NCBI GenBank assembly: GCA_021208135.1
Contig: JAJOKB010000062.1
Span: 1 to 45,619 of the forward strand
Direction: 5' to 3'
Source: Verrucomicrobiota bacterium
GTDB lineage: Bacteria; Verrucomicrobiota; Verrucomicrobiia; Opitutales; Oceanipulchritudinaceae
DNA: 45,619 bases
Every line of letters starts with the position of its first letter. Within the stretch, counting starts at the first letter, position 1. Of this stretch, positions 22,585-32,151 are shown piece after piece. Under the pieces are notes generated by a model. It was not told where the DNA came from. It worked only from the letters and a program-made list of their open reading frames with translations, and did not search any database. A program made the position numbers and the translations under genes.

Positions 22585-22597
22585 CGTTCCCGGATCC

Positions 22598-24178
22598 ATG
22601 CGCGCATTCCTCAATTTCATTGAAAAAACCGGCAACAAACTGCCCGAGCCCAACCTTATTTTCATTCTGGGCATTGTGGTGGTTTACGTGAGTTCACACC
22701 TGGCGGTGATGACAGGATGGCAGGTTGCAGAGATCCTGCCCAGTACCGAAATCAACGAGCGCGGTGCCGCTGTTATCAGTGGCTGGGAGACAACAGGAGA
22801 GACGTTTCAGGCGCGGAGCTTGTTCAGTGCAGACGGTCTGTATTGGCATCTCACTCATTTAGTGGACAACTTCATCAATTTTCCGCCGCTTGGCATAGTA
22901 TTGGTGGCCATGCTGGGAATAGGTATTGCCGACCGTTCAGGGTTGTTGCCCGCTCTCATCCGTGGATTCGTACGGGTTATTCCGGCCAACCTGCTGACCC
23001 CTGGCATGATTTTTCTGGGTATCTTTTCCTCACTGACCCTGGATGCTGGCTATGTACTACTAGTGCCCTTGGCGGGCATTGTTTACAAGAGCTGCGGGCG
23101 TTCGCCCATTGCTGGTATCGCGGCCGTTTTTGCGGGAGTGTCCGCCGGTTTCAATGCCAACATCATCCTTACCAGTCTGGATCCATTGTTGGCTGCATTT
23201 ACTGAAACAGCTGCGCGCAGCATTGACCCTGACTACCGGGTGAATCCTGCGGCCAACCTGTATTTCATGATAGCATCCACAGTTGTGATTACGCTCACTG
23301 GGTGGGCCGTCAACAATTGGATCGTGGAACCCCGCTTGGGCAGGGCAGGACTCGATGAAACGAATACCGCGCAGCCGGAATCAAATCCCGGAATTGAGCG
23401 CGACTTGCAACCAGCTGAACGCAAAGCACTGATTGCCGGCATGGTTGGTTTTTTGGCATTTGCGGTCATTGCATTGTTAATGGTCCTCGTACCCGGTGCA
23501 CCCCTCCACGGCCCCGGTGCCGGGCCATTTGACCGCTGGGTGGAAGCTATTGTGCCCTTGATATTTTTTGGCGCTTTGATCCCTGGATTGGCTTATGGAT
23601 GGAGCATGGGCAACCTGCGCAATGGCAATGATTTCGCCAAAATGTTGACCGAAACCATCACCATCATGGTACCGATGATCGTGATGGCTTTCTTTGCCGC
23701 TCAATTCATAGAAGCCTTTCGCTACTCCGGGCTGGATCGAATGCTGGCTATGACTGGCGGGCAATGGTTGGCGCAGGCAAACCTGCCTGCCGGTCTGTTG
23801 ATTCTGGCGTTCATTGCCCTGGTCGGTGTTTTTAATCTGTTTATTGGTTCAATGTCGGCAAAGTATGCTCTGATGGCTCCGGTGTTTGTGCCAATGTTGA
23901 TGGTTGTTGGCATCAGTCCCGAATTGACCCAGGTAGCTTACAGAATTGGTGACTCCGTAACCAACATCATTACGCCCTTATTGCCATATTTGGTTATTAT
24001 TCTTGTGTTCATGCGCCAGTATGTGCCCAAGGCGGGCATAGGAACCCTGCTATCGGCCATGTTACCCTACTCCATCGCTTTCAGCGTAGTCTGGTCACTG
24101 CAATTGTTGTTATGGATGTGGTTTGGCTGGCCGCTGGGCCCTGATGGTCCGCTGATTTATCAACCAACCACGCCATGA
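22598..24178 (+). CDS. AbgT-family transporter (p-aminobenzoyl-glutamate type)
   Basis: 526 residues, intact, with about a dozen hydrophobic segments. The opening [24 protein letters not shown] is diagnostic of AbgT (E. coli p-aminobenzoyl-glutamate transporter; MtrF in Neisseria). The re-entrant hairpin region [41 protein letters not shown] and the second repeat [24 protein letters not shown] with [16 protein letters not shown] also match. Members carry folate breakdown products or export sulfonamide-type drugs. The stop overlaps the glycerol kinase start (ATGA at 24175-24178), so the two are translated together. Confidence 0.92.
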   Translation: MRAFLNFIEKTGNKLPEPNLIFILGIVVVYVSSHLAVMTGWQVAEILPSTEINERGAAVISGWETTGETFQARSLFSADGLYWHLTHLVDNFINFPPLGIVLVAMLGIGIADRSGLLPALIRGFVRVIPANLLTPGMIFLGIFSSLTLDAGYVLLVPLAGIVYKSCGRSPIAGIAAVFAGVSAGFNANIILTSLDPLLAAFTETAARSIDPDYRVNPAANLYFMIASTVVITLTGWAVNNWIVEPRLGRAGLDETNTAQPESNPGIERDLQPAERKALIAGMVGFLAFAVIALLMVLVPGAPLHGPGAGPFDRWVEAIVPLIFFGALIPGLAYGWSMGNLRNGNDFAKMLTETITIMVPMIVMAFFAAQFIEAFRYSGLDRMLAMTGGQWLAQANLPAGLLILAFIALVGVFNLFIGSMSAKYALMAPVFVPMLMVVGISPELTQVAYRIGDSVTNIITPLLPYLVIILVFMRQYVPKAGIGTLLSAMLPYSIAFSVVWSLQLLLWMWFGWPLGPDGPLIYQPTTP

Positions 24179-25678
24179 GTGCTCCGTACATTTTGGCACT
24201 GGACCAAGGTACCACCAGCTCGCGTGCGATTGTTTTTGATACCACTGGGGGCATGGTCTCCATGGCACAAAAGGAATTTCCCCAGTACTACCCTCAATCG
24301 GGTTGGGTGGAACACGACCCCATGGATATTTGGTCAAGCCAGAATGCGGTGGCAGCCGAGGCAGTCTCCAAAGCCAATCTGAATAAAAGGGATATTTCAG
24401 CAGTAGGGATCACCAATCAACGTGAGACTACCATCCTCTGGCAAAAATCCACCGGAAGACCTGTCCACCGCGCCATTGTCTGGCAAGACAGACGCACAGC
24501 CGCACACTGTAAGGACTTGAAGGAACGGGGCCTCGAACCGCTGATCCGCCACAAAACCGGCCTTTTGCTGGATCCTTATTTCAGCGCCACCAAAATTGCC
24601 TGGATGCTGCAACATGTCCAAGGTGTGCGCGCTCTGGCTGACAAAGGAGATCTGGCCTTCGGCACGGTGGATTCCTGGTTGGTGTGGCAACTGACAAAAG
24701 GTAAAGTTCACGTTACTGATGTCAGCAACGCAGCCCGCACTCTTTTGATGAACATTCACACCTGCCAGTGGGATGATGAATTGCTGGAGCTGTTTGGAAT
24801 TCCGGCTTCCATACTACCTGAGATACGCTCCAGCAGCGAAATATACGGCGGAATTGATGACGATTTTTATCCATCCGGCGTGCCTATTGCCGGCATCGCG
24901 GGTGACCAGCAAGCGGCGCTTTTTCGGGCAAACCTGCTTCGCACCCGGAATGGCAAAAAATACGTATGGCACAGGCTGCTTCCTGTTGATGAACACCGGA
25001 CATATACCGGTTACCTCCGTTAATAATCTGCTCACCACAGTCGCCTGGAAATTGGGCGGACAAACTAGTTATGCCCTGGAGGGTTCGGTTTTTATCGGGG
25101 GCGCTTTGATCCAGTGGCTGCGCGACCAGTTAGGGCTGGTTCAAAAAGCCTCTGACTGCGATGCCCTGGCCGCTACGGTCGACAACAGCAATGGTTTATT
25201 CATTGTCCCCGCTTTTGCCGGTCTGGGAGCACCCCACTGGGATCCTTATGCCCGCGGGCTTGTCATCGGAATCTCCCGAGGCACCCACCGCGCCCACTTC
25301 TGCAGGGCAGCACTGGAGGCCATCGCTTTCCAGTCAGCGGATCTGTTGGCATGCATGAATAAAGACAGCGGCATCCCCATCAAGGAATTGCGGGTCGACG
25401 GAGGCGCAGCGCGCAGCGCTCCTCTGTTGCAGTTTCAGGCCAACTTGCTGCAAGCTCCTGTTGTACGCCCGCACTGCATCGAAACAACCGCCTTAGGCGC
25501 AGCCTATCTCGCCGGCCTGGCTGTAGGCATCTGGAACTCCACACGCGACATTGTCGCCAATTGGCACGAAGATATCCGCTTTGCAGCACAAATTCCCAAA
25601 GCCAACGCTGACGATCTCCTCACTCAGTGGCACCGCGCCATAGATCGCGCCAGAAATTGGGATGTCGATAGCGCGTGA
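24175..25678 (+). CDS. glpK: Glycerol kinase GlpK (frameshifted)
   Basis: Phosphorylates glycerol with ATP to glycerol-3-phosphate. About 500 residues once joined, the usual length. FGGY landmarks: [18 protein letters not shown] at the start, [103 protein letters not shown] and [19 protein letters not shown]. One T too many at the T5 run 24920-24924 breaks the frame. Its ATG lies inside the ATGA overlap with the AbgT gene. The glpF/glpD genes usually seen beside glpK are absent here; the AbgT and ACT partners are unusual. Confidence 0.93.
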
Positions 25679-25697
25679 TTCGCGTTCGCGCGCCGCA

Positions 25698-25713
25698 GTG
25701 GACTGAAGTCCAC
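25698..25713. repeat. Short inverted repeat after glpK
   Basis: GTGGACTGAAGTCCAC, a perfect 7-bp stem around GA. It lies 20 bases after the glpK stop and 13 bases before a copy of the CGCGGGTTGAAACCCG repeat, so the two hairpins form a pair in this 159-bp gap. No T-run follows. Confidence 0.55.
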
Positions 25714-25726
25714 CCTCCCCGGAGTA

Positions 25727-25747
25727 CGGGTTTCAACCCGCGAATTG
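25727..25747. repeat. Hairpin repeat copy 3, inverted
   Basis: The reverse complement reads CAATTCGCGGGTTGAAACCCG, matching the copy at 4886-4907 across the hairpin and its AATT flank. It lies between glpK and the P-type ATPase gene. Confidence 0.75.
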
Positions 25748-25837
25748 AAGGTGCCAGACACTTCAATCTGGTTACCATGGATCTACTTTTGCAGCGGAAT
25801 CCTTGCATTCTTAACTTATAACAACTAAGGTTTGTGC

Positions 25838-28527
25838 ATGGAATCCAATGCAACTCCCAAACCTACACATTGGCATGCACATAGCGCGGATGAGGTCCTC
25901 AAACGGTTAGAAACATCGAGGGATGGACTCGGTCAGGCTGACGTTGAAAAGCGTTTGCAGCAATACGGGCGCAACGTTCTGCCGGAGGCACGCAAAGACC
26001 CGGCCTGGCTTAAGTTTTTGCTGCAGTTTCACAATGTGTTGATTTATATCCTGATCGCGGCTGCGGTAGCGACCGCGCTCATGCAGCACTGGATTGACAC
26101 CATTGTCATTCTTGGCGTGGTGGTGATCAATGCGATCGTTGGTTTTGTGCAGGAAGGCAAAGCGGAAAAGGCACTCGACGGCATTCGCAAGATGCTGTCC
26201 TTGCACGCAATCGTCCATCGCTCCGGAGAGAAAAAAGACATTGATGCCGATCAATTGGTTCCGGGCGACATGGTGCTCCTGGAAAGCGGCGATAAAGTTC
26301 CAGCTGATTTGAGGCTAGTGGAAACCCGCAACCTGAAGATCGAAGAATCACCGCTGACCGGTGAATCCCTCCCAGTCACCAAATCAACTGACACATTGGA
26401 TCAGGGAACCTCGCTCGGCGACCGCAAGAACATTGCTTTTCGGGCACCATGGTGACATCCGGCCGCGGCTTGGGAGTGGTTGTGGCACCGGAGCCCAGAC
26501 GGAAATTGGCAAAATCAGCGAACTGATGAACACAGTTCAATCGCTAAAAACCCCTCTTCTGCGGCAAATTGATAGTTTTGGCAAGGGCTTGTCTATTGTT
26601 ATCGGCGTTATTTCTGCCTTATTTTTTGCCATTGGATTCTGGCTGCGCGATTATCCATTCGCCGAGATAACCATGGCGGTGATTGGACTGGCGGTGGCAG
26701 CGATACCGGAGGGATTACCAGCCATCATGACAATTACCCTGGCCATTGGCGTACAGCGCATGGCGGGGCGAAAGGCTATAATCCGCAGGTTGCCATCGGT
26801 CGAAACCCTCGGCTCGGTCACCGTGATTTGTTCGGATAAAACCGGCACCCTGACGCGCAATGAAATGACGGTGCAGAGCATTGTCATGCCAGAAGCCGAA
26901 TTCACCGTGAGCGGAGCTGGTTATGCTCCTGAGGGGATATCTCAGCCACCGGGGACAACCCAGCCATTGTTCCTAAAGACAGTATCAATCTGAAACAGTT
27001 ATTGTTGGGTATCAGTCTGTGCAATGACTCTGATCTGGTGCAGCGCGATGGTCAATGGCAGGTACGCGGCGACCCGACTGAAGGCGGTTTGCGCGCACTG
27101 CAGAAAAAAGCTGGCTTTGCGGTCGAAGGCCATGGCCGCATCGACGCCATTCCATTCGAGAGCGACCACAAATACATGGCAACGCTCAATAAAAATGAAA
27201 ATGACAACGACCGCACCATTTGGGTAAAGGGAGCACCGGAACGAATTCTCGAGCGCTGCTCCAGTCAGTGGGATGCCTCCGGTAAGCGCAAACTGGATAT
27301 GGAGCGCTGGCAACAGACGATTGAAACGATTGCTGCGCGTGGCGAGCGCGTTCTGGCAGTCGCGTGCAAACAGGTAGCGGAATCCATGGACGCGATCGAC
27401 CATGATACGGTAGCCGCCGACTTATGTTTTCTGGGATTGGTCGGCATGATGGATCCACCCAGACCGGAAGCGATTGATGCAGTCAAAGCCTGTAGATCTG
27501 CAGGTATCCGCGTTAAGATGATTACTGGCGACCATGCCAAGACAGCCTCTGCCATTGCCAAACAACTGGGGCTTGAAGCCTGGGAAGAGCCACTGACCGG
27601 CAAGGAACTCGACGCCATGAGCGACGAAGAACTGCGACAAGCTGCCTGCAAATGCGATGTTTTTGCCCGCACCAGCCCGGAAAATAAATTGCGGCTGGTT
27701 GAAGCACTGCAAGCCAATGGTGAGGTGACTGCTATGACCGGTGATGGCGTCAATGATGCCCCTGCCCTCAAGCGCTCCGATGTCGGCATTGCCATGGGAG
27801 TGAAGGGCACTGAAGTGACTAAGGATGCCTCGGAAATGGTTCTTGCCGACGATAATTTTGCCACTATTGCGCGGGCCGTCGAGGAAGGACGCACCATTAT
27901 GATAACCTGCGCAAGGCGATTCTATTCATTCTACCGACCAATGGGGCGCAATCGCTGGTAGTCATGCTTGCCATCGCCGCCGGAATGGCGATGCCCATCA
28001 CTCCCGTACAAATCCTGTGGATCAACATGGTCACTGCTGTCACCCTTGCCTTCGCGTTCACATTTGAGCCTTCAGAGAAGGGTGTCATGAAACGCCCTCC
28101 CCGCAGACAAGATGCCGGTATTTTGGACGCGCTTTTCTTGTGGCGTATAGCCTTTGTCAGTATTTTACTGGCCGGGTTCTCCATCTGGTTCTTCAGCACC
28201 GCTTACCAGGATAATCCTGAAAATCGCGCCTACGCCACCACTCTGGCCGTCAACACTTTGGCCTTCGGTCAACTGTTCTACTTGTTCAATTGCCGCTCGG
28301 TACGCGACTCGCTGCTGACGCAAGGGCTGTTCAGCAACAGTATCGCGTGGCTGGCAGCCGGCCTGCTTGTGTTACTGCAATTGCTGTTCACCTACCTGCC
28401 TTTCATGCAGACTGCGTTCGGCACCGCACCGCTGCCGTTGGCCAGTTGGTTACCGATTCTGGGGGCGGGCATAGCAGTCTTTGCCGCAGTGGAAATTGAA
28501 AAGGCGATCTTGCGCAGATTAGCTTGA
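25838..28527 (+). CDS. P-type cation-transporting ATPase, type II (frameshifted)
   Basis: About 896 residues. An N-terminal cation-ATPase domain ([20 protein letters not shown]) is followed by the actuator [10 protein letters not shown]4 motif [22 protein letters not shown], phosphorylation site [14 protein letters not shown], nucleotide domain [11 protein letters not shown], hinge MITGDHAKT and [24 protein letters not shown]-terminal membrane helices include [25 protein letters not shown] in M4 and the overall layout fit the Ca2+ / Na+ pumping IIA-like group; the ion is not settled. At least four one-base breaks occur (about 26443, 26488, 26938 and 27897), each repaired to family consensus. 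The start at 25838 ([13 protein letters not shown]) suits the family. Its stop overlaps the lexA promoter. Confidence 0.9.
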
Positions 28528-28551
28528 CAGTGAACACTCGTTCATTACTAA
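28524..28551 (+). promoter_or_regulatory. lexA promoter
   Basis: TTGACA at 28524-28529, a 16-base spacer, then TACTAA at 28546-28551. Transcription would begin around 28558, only a few bases before the ATG at 28562, so the mRNA may be nearly leaderless. The spacer contains the LexA-type palindrome. The -35 box overlaps the stop codon of the P-type ATPase gene. Confidence 0.65.
28531..28544. promoter_or_regulatory. Putative LexA operator (SOS box)
   Basis: TGAACACTCGTTCA: perfect TGAAC / GTTCA arms with a 4-base centre, i.e. GAAC-N4-GTTC, the core of the Gram-positive-type LexA box. It fills the spacer between the -35 and -10 boxes of lexA, the expected place for autorepression. Confidence 0.7.
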
Positions 28552-28561
28552 ACATTTGGAT

Positions 28562-29200
28562 ATGAAAACACTGACGTTGCGGCAACAGGAGGTTTTGGGC
28601 TATATTCAACTGCACATGCGTACCTACGGAACATGGCCCAGTTTCCGCGAAATTGAGGACCATTTCGGTTTTCGCAGCACGAACGCAGTGATGGGCCATC
28701 TGCGTGCCCTTGAACGCAAGGGTCATATCAGTCGGGTGCCTGGTCAGGCGCGCACCTTTCGTATGACCATGGAACTCGATGAAGAGGCGCGCCCGGAAAA
28801 TTCGATCGATGTGATCGACATTCCTATCTATGGTCATATTGCTGCTGGCTATCCTGATGGGGTTGAACCTGCCGGAGAGATCGGGCGTCTGCAGATTGAC
28901 ATCGAAACCGCAGGTTTACGGCGTTCGCGGCGCAGTTTTGCACTCAAAGTGCGCGGTGAGAGCATGATTGACGCTGGTATCTTTGAAGGCGATACGGTTA
29001 TTGTTGAACAAGCACCACCTAGACACGGTGACATTGTAGCTGCTCTGATCGATGGCGAAACCACTCTGAAGCGCTTTATCAACAAACCGGGCGAGGCCCC
29101 CTATCTGAAGGCGGAGAACAAGCGCTATCCAGAGCTGCATCCCGTGAACGAACTGGTGGTTCAAGGCGTGGCACGCGCAGTAGTACGCAACTTGGGCTGA
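28562..29200 (+). CDS. lexA: LexA repressor
   Basis: About 212 residues, intact; represses SOS genes and self-cleaves when RecA is activated. The N-terminal winged helix is LTLRQQEVLGYIQLHMRTYGTWPSFREIEDHFGFRSTNAVMGHLRALERKG. The cleavage site is Ala-Gly in GHIAAGYPDGV. The S24 catalytic Ser is in VRGESMIDAGIFEGD and the Lys in ETTLKRFINK. ATG 28562 (MKTLTLRQQEVL) is chosen over an upstream TTG. A palindromic operator stands in its own promoter. It is the last gene of the plus-strand block and converges with the DraT-like gene. Confidence 0.96.
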   Translation: MKTLTLRQQEVLGYIQLHMRTYGTWPSFREIEDHFGFRSTNAVMGHLRALERKGHISRVPGQARTFRMTMELDEEARPENSIDVIDIPIYGHIAAGYPDGVEPAGEIGRLQIDIETAGLRRSRRSFALKVRGESMIDAGIFEGDTVIVEQAPPRHGDIVAALIDGETTLKRFINKPGEAPYLKAENKRYPELHPVNELVVQGVARAVVRNLG

Positions 29201-29234
29201 GCAGCCTAATACCTATTTGTGAAAGCAAGCGCTA

Positions 29235-30023
29235 TCAATACCGCAGGGCATGCACGCGGTACTCGCCCCCAATGACCAGATAGCAGTCATCCGGTGGCAA
29301 TAACTCAGGCGGTAACAAACCGCTGAAGAAAAGGATTTTGCTGCTGGCAACGGTGCATTGCCAAATAGTATCGCCAAACTCCCAGGCATGTTCGCGGTCG
29401 CTGGTAAACGTAACCAAATTATTCATACGCACGCAAGTGGTTGTCAGGCCTTCGCGCATGAGAACCGGGTGCTCGGCTGGATCGCCCTTGGCACGGTAAA
29501 GAACCAGACTTCGCACACCGCCCAGCCGCCGCTTCAACTCGTACTGGCAATACTCAAACAACAGATCGAGCTGGGAAAAAATGGCATTGGTGCGGGCACT
29601 GCCCTTCATGCGGTCGCGCGCAAACTCCTGATCCTCTTCCTGCAACTGGTGATCCAGGCTGCGTTTGTGGTGAGTCGGGGCTATGCCGAATCGACTCTGA
29701 ACCCACCCCTTCAAGACGGCGGCCTCGACGGAGCTTGAATTCATCGACCAACCACGCAAAAAACGGACATAACTGTTCAGCAAACTTCTGCGTGCATTAC
29801 CTTCATATTGTGGCCATTGGTGCAGAGCGAACTTGACTGATAAATAGTCGTGAAAAACCTTACCGCGTTGCGCTGGTTCGCCTAACGTATCGAGCTTATC
29901 AAACAAAGTGCGATTGGATTCGCGCACACCGCATAGATGCAGTGTACGCGGCTGCTCATTGAAGTCCTGCTTGGTAATAATCCACGGAGAGACCGTGCAG
30001 TGATTGATCTGAACAGAGTCCAT
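29235..30023 (-). CDS. draT: DraT-like NAD+--dinitrogen-reductase ADP-ribosyltransferase
   Basis: 262 residues, intact. It matches the DraT family (Pfam DRAT) over its length: VQINHCTVSPWIITKQDFNEQP, LRGWSMNSSSVEAAVLKGWVQSRFGIAP, TNAIFSQLDLLFEYCQYELKRRLGG, VLYRAKGD, MNNLVTFTSDREHAWEFGD and SKILFFSGLLPPELL...CYLVIGGEYRV. In Rhodospirillum and Azospirillum DraT switches off nitrogenase by ADP-ribosylating an Arg on NifH. Plausible active-site residues are the Arg in LYR and the Ser in FTSDRE. No draG or nif gene lies in the window. It starts 3 bases after the mscS stop, so it is the downstream partner in an operon. The target here is unknown. Confidence 0.88.
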   Translation of the reverse strand: MDSVQINHCTVSPWIITKQDFNEQPRTLHLCGVRESNRTLFDKLDTLGEPAQRGKVFHDYLSVKFALHQWPQYEGNARRSLLNSYVRFLRGWSMNSSSVEAAVLKGWVQSRFGIAPTHHKRSLDHQLQEEDQEFARDRMKGSARTNAIFSQLDLLFEYCQYELKRRLGGVRSLVLYRAKGDPAEHPVLMREGLTTTCVRMNNLVTFTSDREHAWEFGDTIWQCTVASSKILFFSGLLPPELLPPDDCYLVIGGEYRVHALRY

Positions 30024-30026
30024 GGT

Positions 30027-30850
30027 TCATTGAATGAGATGCACGTCCCGTTGAGGATAAGGAATTTGAATACCGTACTTTTTAAAACTACGCCAAATTT
30101 CTTTATTCACCTGACTGCGCAACAAATTGGGTCTGTGGTACAGGCTATTGGTCCAAACACGGAGTTCAAGATCCACGGATGAGTCTCCAAAACCCATTAA
30201 CCGTACTCCCGGCGCCGGATCCTTGACTACGTTCTCACAGTTGGCAGCGGCTTCCAGCAATGCTTTTTCCACCACATCCATGTCGCTGTCATAATGCACA
30301 CCAACCGGAATTTTGAAGCGCACGATATCATCATTGTGATTTAAGTTAACGACGTTGGTGGTGATGAAGGAGGAGTTCGGAACGATGATGTCAATATTGT
30401 CATTGGTGCGCACGGTGGTTGAGCGTGCGCGGATTTCAACCACACTGCCGTGTACTCCATCCACCTCAATCCGATCACGACTTTGATAGGACGCTCGATA
30501 AGCAGAATAATGCCGCTGAAAAAATTATCGGCAACATTGCGCAGACCAAACCCGACGCCGAAGGATAGCGAGCCTATGACAACCGCCAAGGTATTGACAT
30601 TGAATCCCGGCACCATGACCGGCATGATCAGTAAAAACCCTAAAATCCACAACACGTAGCTGGCCAGGGTGGAGACTGCGACATTGATTCCCTCGGCCAT
30701 GCCCAACTTGGGAAACAGGCGGGTGCGCAATAACTTTTTCACCAGACCCACCAGCAAAAACAGCACTATAACCAGCAGCATTCCCAAGCTGATTGACTTG
30801 GGAGAGAGGTATAGGTCACCTATTTGCAGGGAGTAGTTCCAAAATTCCAC
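30027..30850 (-). CDS. Small-conductance mechanosensitive channel MscS (frameshifted)
   Basis: About 274 residues, near the length of E. coli MscS. Three membrane helices occur, the last being the Gly/Ala-rich pore helix followed by [38 protein letters not shown]. The beta domain follows as VDGVHGSVVEIRARSTTVRTNDNIDIIVPNSSFITTNVVN, then the C-terminal alpha/beta part. One G is lost near 30479, which hides GDRIEV in the raw frames. It opens under membrane tension to release solutes during osmotic downshock. It is followed after 3 bases by the DraT-like gene. Confidence 0.92.
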
Positions 30851-30919
30851 ACTTTACTATTTATCCAATGTTTTGCTTCGGTCAAGGCACCAGTCCCCGC
30901 AAAAGGCAATACCTTACGA

Positions 30920-32139
30920 CTAACAAAAGCCGCAGTTGTTGAATGCTGCGTAGTTTTGGATGCCGACAATCGGAGGAACAGACTTGCGACCCCACAAACA
31001 ACCCTGTTCAGAAGGCAACTTGCCATCCAGAAAGGCGGCAGTGAAATCGCCTTCTATACCACGAATAGTGATGATAGTGGAATTCTGGGTGGGTATCTCC
31101 TCAATAAAAGCATCATCCACCGTCTGAATCACCACATGGTCATGCAGCGCATTGATGACCAAAGTATGCATCCGGGCCAGCGCTGTTGAACAAACAAAGC
31201 CAGCTGGATTTTCAATTTTGTTGAGTACGGCGAGCATCATTTCAGTCAAAACTGCCTCCTGCGCCTGAACGGTAAGCAATTGCTCACTACCATCGTTGAA
31301 CTGAATACGGCAAGAGTTCCAGAAGTGCCAGACGAGGGTTCCCTTTTCGCCGACAATATGAATCTCCGGGTCGCGGTTCACCTGCGATGAATGCGTGGAC
31401 AGAAAGGTCAATGCGCGGTCATGAGACAGACGCAACCGCAAGCCGGCGGTATCAAAACTTTCTATGGGTTTACTGCGATACAATTCGCCCTGCAGTTCGA
31501 GCGGTTTGGCGGAAGTGTACTGACTATCCCCCATTAGGAACAGCATGACATTCAGGAAGTGTGCCATTGCGTTGTTCAGGGGGGAGTCGAGCACCCAAGT
31601 GGATCCTTGCTTCAAGCGACCCGCCCAATTATTGCGGGTGAAGTAAGACTGCTCACGCGGCCACATCCCCCAGCCTTTGATGGCATGGATCTGCCCCAGT
31701 TCACCATCCAGAAGCACCTTTTTGACCCGATGGGTGAGGCTGGCGTAGATATCTTGAAATCCGACCGCAACGAACTTGCCGGTGGCTTGTTCTGTAAGTT
31801 GGATGGCATCCACTTCCTGCAATGTACCAGCGAGTGGTTTTTCCACTAGCACATTGGCTCCGGCCTTCATGGCAGCAATAGCCATGGGTGCGTGCAACGA
31901 ATGGCAGTAGGGATACACACCAGATCCAACTGTCCGTTGAGTTCTGCAAAAAGATCTTCGTAACTGGCAAAAATCCGGCATCCTTCGGACTCAAGAGCAG
32001 CTATTTCAGCAGGTGCCTCATCCGGATTGATGACCACAGCAGCCACCAAACGCACTTTACCGATACTTTGCTGGGCGCGCAGCAAACGAAGGTGCGTTTT
32101 GGCGTAACCGGTTATGCCAATGAGAGCTACATTATACAT
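30920..32139 (-). CDS. Gfo/Idh/MocA family oxidoreductase (frameshifted)
   Basis: About 406 residues. The start MYNVALIGITGYAKTHLRLL is the NAD(P)-binding Rossmann motif. Then come LDLVCIPTAIRLHAPMAIAAMKAGANVLVEKPLAGT, with the family EKP lysine, and a C-terminal domain with WGMWPREQSYFTRNNWAGR and LDSPLNNAMAHFLNVMLFLMG. One base is lost near 31899. These enzymes oxidise or reduce sugar or inositol hydroxyls. The gene is 12 bases downstream of the GH52-like gene in the xylose run, which suggests a sugar substrate. Confidence 0.87.
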
Positions 32140-32151
32140 AAAACGATCCGG

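Noticed and set aside
27265-27897. 210-residue minus-strand open frame
   Set aside because: Antisense to the ATPase nucleotide-binding domain with its DGVNDAP motif; Ser/Ala-rich shadow composition.
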